A stretch of DNA of 64,000 bases, from positions 1 through 64,000 of the forward strand of contig CAZNYT010000001.1 in assembly GCA_964577315.1 (NCBI GenBank). The letters are read 5' to 3'. Both the position numbers and the translations under genes were made by a program. How positions within the stretch are numbered: the first letter of the stretch is position 1; each line of letters begins with the position of its first letter. The stretch is from Desulfonatronospira sp964577315. GTDB lineage: Bacteria; Desulfobacterota; Desulfovibrionia; Desulfovibrionales; Desulfonatronovibrionaceae. The notes below the pieces were generated by a model, which made no database searches, was not told the DNA's origin, and saw only the letters and a list, made by a program, of their open reading frames with translations. Shown piece by piece: positions 46,002 through 54,230 of the stretch.

Positions 46002-46607
46002 CTACCTGAATTCCAGAATCCCATACAAAATAACATCCAGGATTTCCTCGGCTTGCTCCTCCCCCGACCTCAAATCCCCGGTAAAATAGGCGGTAAAAAT
46101 GGTTCCGTACATCAGGGAGTTGAAGATATCTATTATCCGGTCCACCGACATCTCGCGGATCTGGCCCTGCTCCATGAGGCCTTGGAACAGGTTACGCCAT
46201 CTTGGGGTGTTGGCCTCGCGGTATACAAAATAAGTGGGCTTCTTGCGATCCTTGAATTCGCTGCGTTCCTGGATAAAAAGCTCGATTATCTCCGGGTTGT
46301 GGTAAAAATAATTCAGATAAGCCTGCAGGGCCTTTCTTACCTGCTGCCAAGGGTCCTGAACATTTTGAACGGCTGTATCTATCCGGGTTTTCAAATTTTG
46401 CATCCCCTGATCCACAGCAGCCATGAACAAAGCCTCTTTGCTGGGAAAATAGCGGTAGATGGTACCCTTGCCAATATTCAGATCCTCAGCAATGTATTGT
46501 ACATCGGTCTGGCGATAACCGTACCTGGCAAAGATCCTGGTGGCTGCCTCCAAAATCTCAGTCTTGCGGCGCACGGTCAGCTCGTTGTTCATGCATTGCT
46601 TGCTCAA
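46002..46607 (-). CDS. TetR/AcrR-family transcriptional regulator
   Basis: A 201-residue repressor with an N-terminal helix-turn-helix (ILEAATRIFARYGYRQTDVQ, then GKGTIYRYFPSKEALF) and a helical ligand domain. The TTG at 46607 is chosen because AGGAGGG lies 7 bases before it; the next ATG is five codons in. A perfect operator-like palindrome lies immediately upstream. It is in the same direction as the RND genes and probably represses itself and perhaps the pump. Confidence 0.92.
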   Translation of the reverse strand: MSKQCMNNELTVRRKTEILEAATRIFARYGYRQTDVQYIAEDLNIGKGTIYRYFPSKEALFMAAVDQGMQNLKTRIDTAVQNVQDPWQQVRKALQAYLNYFYHNPEIIELFIQERSEFKDRKKPTYFVYREANTPRWRNLFQGLMEQGQIREMSVDRIIDIFNSLMYGTIFTAYFTGDLRSGEEQAEEILDVILYGILEFR

Positions 46608-46621
46608 GCTAACACCCTCCT

Positions 46622-46653
46622 GCTTAGGTGACGGACTCGTCCGTCACCTAAGC
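46622..46653. promoter_or_regulatory. Perfect palindromic operator, probable TetR binding site
   Basis: A 32-base palindrome with 15-bp arms (GCTTAGGTGACGGAC and its complement) around TC. It directly follows the -10 box of the TetR promoter and ends two bases before the Shine-Dalgarno, so it would cover the start of transcription. The TGACGGAC half-site resembles known TetR-family operators. Confidence 0.85.
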
Positions 46654-46682
46654 AAAGTAAACGCTTATATGATTCCAGTCAA
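46654..46682 (-). promoter_or_regulatory. Promoter of the TetR-family gene
   Basis: Minus strand: -35 TTGACT (46677-46682), exactly 17 bases, -10 TACTTT (46654-46659), touching the palindrome at 46653. The arrangement fits autorepression. Confidence 0.75.
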
Positions 46683-46810
46683 GAAAAACCCTCTTGCCAG
46701 GCACTTAAAAAATGCTGCGCACGCCATTCCCTGACAAGAAGAGATAATTATGGCTGTCCGCCCCCTTAAAATTTTAAAAGTAAGGATAACTATTATTATG
46801 AAGGTGCAGT

Positions 46811-46843
46811 AAAAAAGGGTTATAGCACCTAAGCTATAACCCT
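46811..46843 (-). terminator. Rho-independent terminator downstream of tRNA-Lys
   Basis: Ten-bp perfect arms (AGGGTTATAG at 46816-46825 with 46834-46843), an 8-base loop, and on the minus strand a run of six T (46811-46816) directly after the stem. Confidence 0.85.
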
Positions 46844-46855
46844 GGAATGTCCTGC

Positions 46856-46931
46856 TGGTGGGCCACCAAGGACTCGAACCTTGAACCTCCTGATTAAGAG
46901 TCAGTTGCTCTGCCAGTTGAGCTAGTGGCCC
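46856..46931 (-). tRNA. tRNA-Lys (CTT anticodon)
   Basis: A 76-base tRNA with CCA encoded. The acceptor stem GGGCCAC pairs with GTGGCCC; the anticodon loop CTCTTAA in a CTGA/TCAG-flanked stem gives CTT; the T-arm contains GGTTCGAGTCC. An 8-bp palindrome (46932-46948) abuts the mature 5' end and may guide RNase P processing. A promoter with a perfect -35 TTGACA lies at 46961-46989. Confidence 0.95.
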
Positions 46932-46960
46932 TTAGCACAATGTGCTAAAAACAATATTTT

Positions 46961-46989
46961 TTGTTAAAATTATTATTTCTCGTTGTCAA
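46961..46989 (-). promoter_or_regulatory. Promoter of tRNA-Lys
   Basis: Minus strand: -35 TTGACA (46984-46989), 17 bases, -10 TAACAA (46961-46966), about 30 bases before the mature tRNA 5' end. Confidence 0.6.
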
Positions 46990-47145
46990 GATTAAAACTG
47001 TTGTTGGGGCAAGCTCCTTTCTTCACCCTGAGAAAGCTTCGACACCCCTGTCCAGGAACACCCTACACCCCCCTGAATCCAGCCAATTGACCCGGGTGCA
47101 GCTGTTTGCTAGCGAATAAAACTAGACACTTTGAACAGAGGCACA

Positions 47146-48249
47146 ATGACAACCTCCCCGAAAATATACATTGCAAGCGCTGATTATGACGATTCCCTAG
47201 ACGCTGTTGTAGAGGAAATTTTCCAGGCATTTCCCCGTCAGCGGCGGGACAAGCTGGTCTTGGTCAAGCCCAACATCCTGGGTCCGCACCACCCGGAAAG
47301 GGCAGTAACCACCCACCCTGCACTGGTCAAAAGCGTGGTCAAGGCCCTTTGGAAACAAGGCGCTCGGGTCTTGGTGGGTGATAATCCTGGCATGGGAGGC
47401 TATGGCCGGGTGGAAAAATCCGCACGAAAATCTGGCATCCTGGAATGCGCAGGCGAGTGTTTTACCAATTTGGGTCACAGCCCAGTCCGCCAAGAAATAA
47501 GCTCCCGCCTTTTCACCCGGGCCACTATATCCAGGCAAATCCTGGAGGTGGATGAAATCGTTAACCTGCCCAAGCTCAAGACCCATTCCCTGACCGTACT
47601 TACCGGTGCAATCAAGAACACCTTTGGATACGTGGTGGGCGCGGACAAAATGCAGATCCACGCTTGTTGCCCGAGCCCCACTCAGTTTTCCCGGGGACTG
47701 GTGGATATTTACCGGGTGCGACCGCCCGAGCTAAGCATCATGGACGCTATCCTGGCCATGCAGGGCAACGGTCCGTCCAACGGGGAACCGGTTTACCTGG
47801 GCAGGATTCTGGCCTCGGACAACGCGGTTTCCCTGGATGCTGCCGCCTTGCACCTGCTAGGGGAAAATCCGACCCGCATACTTCACCTGAACGAAGCCGC
47901 CCGCATGGGACTCGGAGATCTCGACCCCGCCCGGATGAACGTCCAGGGAGATCTAACACCTGTAAAGGGGTTCAGCTTCCCCGGGACCTTCATCCCAGGG
48001 CTGGCGGGGCTGGTCATGAACCGCTACCTCTCCAGGTGGACCAATTGCCTGCCCCAGGTAATAAAAGAGCGCTGTGTATCATGCGGGGTATGCACGGACC
48101 ACTGCCCGGTAGGGGCCATGCGCATGGGCCCCAAGGGGCCGGAGCTCAACCAGGACCACTGCATAAGCTGTTATTGCTGTCAGGAAATGTGCCCGGAAAA
48201 CGCCATCAAGCTCTCGAGCAGAGTCCTGCGCTGGCTGGGGAGGGGCTGA
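47146..48249 (+). CDS. DUF362 protein with C-terminal 2[4Fe-4S] ferredoxin domain
   Basis: A 367-residue protein. Residues ~1-280 are the DUF362 domain (VLVKPNILGPHHPERAVTTHP, LPKLKTHSLTVLTGAIKNTFG). The C-terminal ~60 residues hold two [4Fe-4S] motifs, CVSCGVCTDHCP (~310) and CISCYCCQEMCP (~339). The role of DUF362 is unsettled; redox maturation or metal handling has been proposed. The ATG at 47146 follows AGAGGC; an upstream TTG is ignored. It is convergent with the ABC exporter genes. Confidence 0.88.
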   Translation: MTTSPKIYIASADYDDSLDAVVEEIFQAFPRQRRDKLVLVKPNILGPHHPERAVTTHPALVKSVVKALWKQGARVLVGDNPGMGGYGRVEKSARKSGILECAGECFTNLGHSPVRQEISSRLFTRATISRQILEVDEIVNLPKLKTHSLTVLTGAIKNTFGYVVGADKMQIHACCPSPTQFSRGLVDIYRVRPPELSIMDAILAMQGNGPSNGEPVYLGRILASDNAVSLDAAALHLLGENPTRILHLNEAARMGLGDLDPARMNVQGDLTPVKGFSFPGTFIPGLAGLVMNRYLSRWTNCLPQVIKERCVSCGVCTDHCPVGAMRMGPKGPELNQDHCISCYCCQEMCPENAIKLSSRVLRWLGRG

Positions 48250-48252
48250 AAA

Positions 48253-49035
48253 CTATTTGATCAGTCTGTGCCGCATGACCTTCAGGGACAAAACATAAAA
48301 TACCGAGGTGAAAATCAAGAGATACGCTATGCTGAGCCATGGGCTGGCTTCCATCTCTCCCAGGGTGAAGAGCCTGGTGAGTTCCACCAGGTGATACAGG
48401 GGAGTGGCCAAGGCCAGGTACTGTCCCCAGGGGGGCAGCTCTGCTACCGGGAAAAAAGTCCCGCTGAAGAGAAAAAGGGGCGTGATCAAAAGGAATATGG
48501 GCAAGTTGAAAATGTCTATGCTAGGGGTTATCCCGTTAAAAAACATTCCCAGGGCTCCGAAGGCAAAGCCCCCCAGAAAAGCCAGGGGCAGAACCATCAG
48601 GGCCCCGGGATACTCGGCAAATCCGAACAAGGATATAATAATCAGGATAACAACCCCGGACATCACCGCCTTGGTGGCACCCCACATTATCTCCGCGGTA
48701 ACCACCTCTTCCAGGGACAAGGGAGTGGCAAGCATGGCGTCGAAGGTCTTTTGGTAATACATACGCACAAATGAGGCAAAAGTGTTTTCATAGAAAGCGT
48801 GGAACATGATGGAGATAGCAAGAATGGCCTGGGCTATGAAATGCACGTAACTAAGTTCCACCCCGGCATAAGCCACGCTTCCCACAAGCCCGCTCAATCC
48901 TATGCCAAAGGCGGCAATAAAAAAAAGGGGCTCGAACAGAGGGACCAGGAAATCCACTTTCCACAGCCGGCTGTAAACAATCAAGTTCCTTTTCCAAACC
49001 GCAAACAAGCGCCTAGACAAGTATAGATCCATCAT
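48253..49035 (-). CDS. ABC-2 type transporter permease (NodJ-like)
   Basis: A 260-residue permease with six hydrophobic segments and the ABC-2 layout; the C-terminal half contains FFNGITPSIDIFNLPIFLLI and LFLFSGTFFPVAELPPWGQ, as in NodJ-type exporters. It overlaps the ATPase stop by 4 bases (ATGA). In rhizobia NodIJ exports lipo-oligosaccharides, but homologues in other bacteria have unknown cargo, perhaps a lipid or polysaccharide. Confidence 0.87.
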   Translation of the reverse strand: MMDLYLSRRLFAVWKRNLIVYSRLWKVDFLVPLFEPLFFIAAFGIGLSGLVGSVAYAGVELSYVHFIAQAILAISIMFHAFYENTFASFVRMYYQKTFDAMLATPLSLEEVVTAEIMWGATKAVMSGVVILIIISLFGFAEYPGALMVLPLAFLGGFAFGALGMFFNGITPSIDIFNLPIFLLITPLFLFSGTFFPVAELPPWGQYLALATPLYHLVELTRLFTLGEMEASPWLSIAYLLIFTSVFYVLSLKVMRHRLIK

Positions 49036-49946
49036 TCCCTGAGCTCTCTTCCGGTAAGTCTTAAAAATACATCTTCCAGGGTGCCCTTGCGCAAAACGAA
49101 TTGATCCGAGCCGAATCTCTTTCGCAGATCCTTGGTGGTTACATCTTGATCATTGATATAAATAATGATCCGATTGCTTAGTTCATCGTGGGGGATATCG
49201 TATTGTCTGACATAATCCAAAACCTGGGGACCAGGCTTTTGCATCTCGACCACCGTATCCCCTGCATATTCCCGGACAAGATTCTGAGGAGACCCTTCCA
49301 CCAAAATCCGTCCCTGATCCATAATGATCAGCCTGTGACAAAGACTGGCAGCCTCTTCCATATAGTGGGTGGTTAACACCATGGTTAGACCTTGGGAGCG
49401 AAGTTCCATCAACTTATCCCAAACCTGGTGCCTGGACTGGGGATCCAGGCCTGTCGTGGGTTCATCCAGGATCACGAGCCCGGGATCATTGATCATGGAC
49501 CTTGCCAACATCAACCTCCGGGCCAATCCACCGGAAAGCTTGCTTACCGGCTCCTTTCTTTTCGGGGTGAGAGCAAAGAAATGCAACAAATACTCTGCCC
49601 TCTCCCAGGCCTTTTGTTTATCCATGAGATAATATCCGGCAAAAACCAGGAGATTGTTCTCCACACTCAGATCCGGATCCAGGGTGTTTTCCTGCTGGCA
49701 AACCCCTATCCTGGAACGGATCTCCCTCCACCGGGAATCGATATCCAGCCCGAAGACACTCATTTGGCCCGCACTGAGCGGAGAAAAGCCGTAAAGCATC
49801 CTGATAATCGAGGTCTTGCCCGCCCCGTTGGGTCCGAGCAATCCGAAGAATTCACCCTTGTCCACGGAAAAGCTCACCCTGTCCACTGCGGTAAAGGATC
49901 CAAACCTCTTGCTTACATTAGCAGCCTGCACCAAAGGATCGCTCAT
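49032..49946 (-). CDS. ABC transporter ATP-binding protein (NodI-like)
   Basis: A 304-residue ABC ATPase. Walker A LLGPNGAGKTSIIRMLYG (~40), the Q-loop region VCQQENTLDPDLSVENNLLVF typical of NodI, the signature KLSGGLARRLMLARSMI and Walker B LVILDEPTTGLDP are present, with a ~70-residue C-terminal extension. The start follows GCAGGAAT. It pairs with the permease at its 3' end. Confidence 0.9.
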   Translation of the reverse strand: MSDPLVQAANVSKRFGSFTAVDRVSFSVDKGEFFGLLGPNGAGKTSIIRMLYGFSPLSAGQMSVFGLDIDSRWREIRSRIGVCQQENTLDPDLSVENNLLVFAGYYLMDKQKAWERAEYLLHFFALTPKRKEPVSKLSGGLARRLMLARSMINDPGLVILDEPTTGLDPQSRHQVWDKLMELRSQGLTMVLTTHYMEEAASLCHRLIIMDQGRILVEGSPQNLVREYAGDTVVEMQKPGPQVLDYVRQYDIPHDELSNRIIIYINDQDVTTKDLRKRFGSDQFVLRKGTLEDVFLRLTGRELRE

Positions 49947-50151
49947 ATTCCTGCAACTCTTGACAAAAGATTGAAAGCTCGTTTTAATCTACCGGGTTAT
50001 TATAAACATGAACACCCCGGAGTGAAGGATTAATCCAGCCAAAATCACCGAGTAGACACGCGCCACAAGTCAGGGCTTGTTCTCAAACAGATATCATATT
50101 ATACACCCCTTCAAGACGTGACTGCAAAAAGTTTAAACCAGGATAATCTGT

Positions 50152-50637
50152 ATGTCCGAGCGCGAAGTTACTATACAACTGGATCAGGACTTGATGGCCC
50201 AAGTGGCCGGGACAGGACAAGACCACACCCAGGCCATACAGGATCTGATCCGGCTGGGCCTTGCGTTTCAAAGCCAGGGCCAGGATACCTTGGCCACCCA
50301 GGAGCGTTTGGATCATCTCCTGGACCGGGTAAGCCACCTGGAATACCATGTGGCCACTGCCAGCCAGGTCTCCGGATTGCCCCGTATCAGCCAGGACCTG
50401 GAGCACCTGAAGCAACAAACCGGCAAGATGTCCCAGGAACTCACACAAATCAAGGAATCAACCAGATCCAAAAAAATCACCCAACTGGAAAAACGGTTGA
50501 TTAACTTGGAAAAACACCTTCAAGCAACCCTTCAAGGCCTGGAAGATGGAATACATGCTCTCAAAAGACGCCTGACAATCTTTTTGGCGGTGATCATCCT
50601 GGCTGTTCTGCTTTACGGAACTTACCTCCTGGTTTAG
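50152..50637 (+). CDS. Hypothetical coiled-coil protein with C-terminal membrane anchor
   Basis: A 161-residue protein I do not recognise. The N-terminal ~40 residues (REVTIQLDQDLMAQVA ... TQAIQDLIRLGLAFQ) look like a ribbon-helix-helix fold. Residues ~50-140 are a coiled coil, and the last ~20 (LTIFLAVIILAVLLYGTYLL) form one membrane helix. This gives a tail-anchored, possibly DNA-binding or scaffold protein, a combination not common in named families. It lies between the ABC exporter and prkA. A minus-strand frame overlapping it is a shadow. Confidence 0.7.
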   Translation: MSEREVTIQLDQDLMAQVAGTGQDHTQAIQDLIRLGLAFQSQGQDTLATQERLDHLLDRVSHLEYHVATASQVSGLPRISQDLEHLKQQTGKMSQELTQIKESTRSKKITQLEKRLINLEKHLQATLQGLEDGIHALKRRLTIFLAVIILAVLLYGTYLLV

Positions 50638-50927
50638 ACGAACATTATAGTCTCTCGTTCCTCCCGGGCGCCAAGGATTCCCAAAAAAACTGCATCTACT
50701 CACCACGTTTGACCTAAACTTTCCATTCCAAGAGCAGCTCAAAAACCTTCAAGCCTCCCGGAGCCGGATTGGTTCTTCAAAGCATCCCCAGTCATTTTCC
50801 TAGAATATACTTGTCAATTTAAGATCTGCTGTATTGTCAGGATGCTGAACACGTGCTAGTGTCAATCTTGAGTAGGTGAATCTTTTACCCCCAAAATAAG
50901 TTTCAGCAACCCACAGGAGGCATATAT

Positions 50928-52904
50928 ATGAGCCGGATTCAGGACTTGATCCGAGAACATCAACAGGAACGTAAAAAAGGCCCGGAGGAAGAATCCTTTC
51001 CCAAGAGAATTACTTGCGGGGAATATCTGGAGCTCGTAAAGGAGCAGCCAGAGATCGCCCAGCTGGCTCCGGCCAGGCTATACAACGCGGTCATGGACTA
51101 CGGCGTGGAAGAAATACCGGAGCGGGAGCGCTGGGGAGAAGCCAGCAAGCGCTACCGCTTTTTCTCGGATCACATGTTCGGCCAGGAAGAAACCCATGAA
51201 AAGCTCATGCAATTTTTGGCTGCAGGGGCCCAAAGAACCGAGACCGGCAAGCGGATCCTGCTACTAATGGGTCCGCCCGCCGGGGGCAAGAGCAGTATTG
51301 CTTCCATGCTCAAGCGGGGACTGGAAGAGTACAGCCAAAAGGTTCCCCTGTACTCCATTGAGGGCTGTGAGCTCCACGAGGAACCCCTGCACTTGATTCC
51401 CAGGCACATGCGCCCCAAATTCGAAGAGGCCCTGGGAGTCCGGATCGAGGGGGACTTATGCCCGCAGTGCCGGCATAAACTCTTTGAGCATTACACCGTG
51501 CGGGACGAATCCGGGGATATAGTGGAAGTCAAGTGGGAGGAAGTACCTGTGGTGAGAACCAAGCTTTCCGAACGCGCCAGAGTTGGGATATCCACCTTCC
51601 AGCCCGGAGACCCCAAGTCCCAGGACATAAGCGATCTCATCGGGTACGAGGACGTGGCCAAATCCGCACGCTTCGGCAAGGCAGATCCCCGCAGCTATAG
51701 CCTGACCGGGGAATTGGAAAAGGCCAACAGGGGCATGATCGAGTTCATAGAGATGCTCAAGTGCGACAAGAAATTCCTGTGGACCCTGATCTCGGTTGCC
51801 CAGGAACAGGTAATCAAGGTCCAGGGTTCCACTTTTCCCCAGATCTATACGGACACTGTGATTCTCTCCCACACCAACCAGCCCGAGTTCGAGGAATTCG
51901 CCCGGGAGAAGGAGCCCGCCCTTCACGACCGCATCTACATGGTCCGGGTGCCCTACCCCCTGCGGGTGCGGGACGAAAAACAAGTTTACCAGAAACTTCT
52001 GGCCGAGAGCAACCTTAGCAACATCCACGTAGCTCCCTATGCCCTGGATATAGTTTCCATGTTTACAGTGCTTACCCGTTACGCAGAAAGCCAGATCTGC
52101 GAGGATCCCATCAAGAAGATGAAATACTATAATGGTGAACGGGTCCCTGAAGATAAGTACCGGGACCCTGTGGACGTGCGAGAACTGCGGGAAGAAGGCC
52201 AAAGGCACGGCGAGGGGTTCTTCGGTATCAGCTCCAGGTATGCCATAGACGCCATCAATACCGCCCTGGTCCGGGAAGGTGCACATTGTCTTACACCCAG
52301 AATGGCTATCCGTGCCCTACAGAGGCATTTTGAACACCACATGGGTTTCTCGGAGGAGGAAATCCGCTACTATGAATCCCTGCTCCAGGAAACCAAGGAA
52401 GGTACGGTCACCGGCGAATACAAGCAGATCGTGGAAAAGGAAGTCACCAAGGCTTTCCTGCAAACCTACGAGGATCTGGCCCGGGAGCAGTTCAACAAGT
52501 ACATGCGCAATATCACTGCCTACTGCCGCAAGGAAAAAATCGTGGACGATTTCACCGGGGAGCGCAAGGAGCCGGACGAACAGTTCATGCGCTCCATCGA
52601 GGAGGTCATCGGGGTAACCGAGAACCGCAAGGACCAGTTCCGGCAGGAGATCCTGGTTTTCAAGGCCACCGAGGACAGATTCGATTTCGAGACCTACGAA
52701 CCCTTGCAAGAAGCCGTGGAAAAGAAGCTTTTGCACCAGATGAAGGACACCCTGTCCCTAGTAGTTTCCAAGGATCGGCCCAAGGGTGAGGAAGAGCGCA
52801 CCCGGGCCCAGGACCTCTATGACACCCTTATCAACGAACGCGGCTTTTGCGAGGTTTGCGCCAAGGAATTCATAGAGGACGCAGCCAGGTTCCTTTCCCA
52901 ATAG
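50928..52904 (+). CDS. prkA: PrkA family serine protein kinase
   Basis: A 658-residue protein with an AAA-like P-loop domain (LLMGPPAGGKSSIASMLK, ~110) and the C-terminal PrkA kinase-like region. CPQCRHKLFEH is a CxxC zinc-like insert. The start follows ACAGGAGGCATATAT. E. coli YeaG is the homologue; it is stress-linked and its substrates are poorly known. It is the first of prkA, DUF444 gene and spoVR. Confidence 0.95.
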   Translation: MSRIQDLIREHQQERKKGPEEESFPKRITCGEYLELVKEQPEIAQLAPARLYNAVMDYGVEEIPERERWGEASKRYRFFSDHMFGQEETHEKLMQFLAAGAQRTETGKRILLLMGPPAGGKSSIASMLKRGLEEYSQKVPLYSIEGCELHEEPLHLIPRHMRPKFEEALGVRIEGDLCPQCRHKLFEHYTVRDESGDIVEVKWEEVPVVRTKLSERARVGISTFQPGDPKSQDISDLIGYEDVAKSARFGKADPRSYSLTGELEKANRGMIEFIEMLKCDKKFLWTLISVAQEQVIKVQGSTFPQIYTDTVILSHTNQPEFEEFAREKEPALHDRIYMVRVPYPLRVRDEKQVYQKLLAESNLSNIHVAPYALDIVSMFTVLTRYAESQICEDPIKKMKYYNGERVPEDKYRDPVDVRELREEGQRHGEGFFGISSRYAIDAINTALVREGAHCLTPRMAIRALQRHFEHHMGFSEEEIRYYESLLQETKEGTVTGEYKQIVEKEVTKAFLQTYEDLAREQFNKYMRNITAYCRKEKIVDDFTGERKEPDEQFMRSIEEVIGVTENRKDQFRQEILVFKATEDRFDFETYEPLQEAVEKKLLHQMKDTLSLVVSKDRPKGEEERTRAQDLYDTLINERGFCEVCAKEFIEDAARFLSQ

Positions 52905-52928
52905 GGCCTGATATAGCGGAGACAAGCT

Positions 52929-54230
52929 ATGCCCATACACCAGCGCAAGCAGGAGACGAAACAAGGCCCCCTGGATGCCGCCCGGCACCGCAAAAAGCAG
53001 AGGGAAGCCATCAAGAGGGGGATGCGCGATATTGTCGCGGACGAGAACATTATTACCCGGCGCAAGGATGAAAAGGTCAAGGTGCCCATCCGGGGAATCA
53101 AAAGCTATCGCTTCAAGCACGGCAGCCCCCACGGCCAGGGTGCCGGGGTGGGACAGGGCGAAGGCAAGCCCGGGGACATCATCGGAGAGAAACCTGGCCG
53201 CGGTAAGCCGGGACAAGCCGGGGACCAGCCCGGAGAGGACTACATCGAGAGCGAGATCGAGCTTGCCGAGCTCATCCAGTACATGCTCGAGGAAATGGGC
53301 CTGCCCAACCTGGAAACCAAGGAGGTAGCCAAGCTGGTCACTCCCGAGGGCTGGACCTTCCGGGGCATCTCCAAAAGCGGATTGCGCCCCAATATTGAAA
53401 AGAAGCGCACCATCCGGGAGGGAATGAAGCGCCTCATCCACTTCATAGAAGAGCTGAAGCGAGAAACCGGGCGCTCGGAGCAGGAGTGCGAGACCGCCCT
53501 GGAACTCGCCGGAGGGGATATCAACCAGGCCCTGGAGATGCTCAGGGATCCAGGTTTCTCCCCGGAAAGATACCTGGAGGCATCCCCGGTTATCACCCAG
53601 GATGACCTGCGCTTCAGGACCATGGAGGAACAGGAGGAATACCACTCCAATGCCGTGGTCCTGGCCATGATGGACGTTTCCGCCTCTATGGGCCTGGAGA
53701 AGAAATACATCGCCCGATCCTTCTTCTTCTGGCTCACAGAGATCCTGCGGCATCTCTACAACAATGTTGAGATCCGATTTATCACCCATACCACCGAGGC
53801 TAGTGTGGTGGACGAGTACCATTTCTTCCACAAAGGGGAATCCGGGGGCACCTTTTGCCACACCGCCTTCGACCTGGCAACGGAGCTGGTGAGCTCCCAA
53901 TACCCTACCAGCAAATACAACGTCTACTCCTTTCTCTTCTCGGACGGTGATGATTGGAGCCCGGAGATTACTGTCAAGTCCCTGCGCCGACTCATGGACC
54001 TGGGGGTAAACATGGTGGGCTACGGTGAAATCATGGAAAGGAGCATCATGAGCTTTCTCATGCGCTACATGGAGAATTTTTTCACCTTGAGGCCGGCCGC
54101 ATCGGCGCGGGAGGAGGATATCGTGGTCTCAGAAAGTGCCACCCACCAGTTCCTAGCGGTACTCTTCGAGAATGAGCGCCAGATCCTGCCCGCGATCAAG
54201 GAGTTCCTAAAAAAGGAGCGTTGGCAATGA
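52929..54230 (+). CDS. DUF444 (YeaH/YhbH) family protein
   Basis: A 433-residue YeaH-family protein. A Gly/Arg-rich low-complexity stretch is at ~60-100, and a von Willebrand A-like domain begins near AVVLAMMDVSASMG (DxSxS metal-site motif, ~residue 245) and continues to the C-terminus. It is the usual partner of PrkA and SpoVR. The start follows GGAGACAAGCT; the end overlaps spoVR by 4 bases. Confidence 0.93.
   Translation: MPIHQRKQETKQGPLDAARHRKKQREAIKRGMRDIVADENIITRRKDEKVKVPIRGIKSYRFKHGSPHGQGAGVGQGEGKPGDIIGEKPGRGKPGQAGDQPGEDYIESEIELAELIQYMLEEMGLPNLETKEVAKLVTPEGWTFRGISKSGLRPNIEKKRTIREGMKRLIHFIEELKRETGRSEQECETALELAGGDINQALEMLRDPGFSPERYLEASPVITQDDLRFRTMEEQEEYHSNAVVLAMMDVSASMGLEKKYIARSFFFWLTEILRHLYNNVEIRFITHTTEASVVDEYHFFHKGESGGTFCHTAFDLATELVSSQYPTSKYNVYSFLFSDGDDWSPEITVKSLRRLMDLGVNMVGYGEIMERSIMSFLMRYMENFFTLRPAASAREEDIVVSESATHQFLAVLFENERQILPAIKEFLKKERWQ

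Noticed and set aside
50083..50448. A 121-residue minus-strand frame
   Set aside because: It overlaps the coiled-coil/membrane gene, whose N- to C-terminal layout is more protein-like; no Shine-Dalgarno for the minus frame.
50638..50927. Possible sigma-54 promoter upstream of prkA
   Set aside because: I looked for the TGGC-N-TTGC pattern and found none; the sigma-70-like boxes there have poor spacing.
51456..52286. A 276-residue open frame on the minus strand
   Set aside because: Antisense to prkA, no start site signal and no recognisable domain.
52758..53900. A 380-residue open frame on the minus strand
   Set aside because: It is antisense to prkA and the DUF444 gene, both clear families; the translation is repetitive Gly/Leu/His-rich and has no ribosome site.
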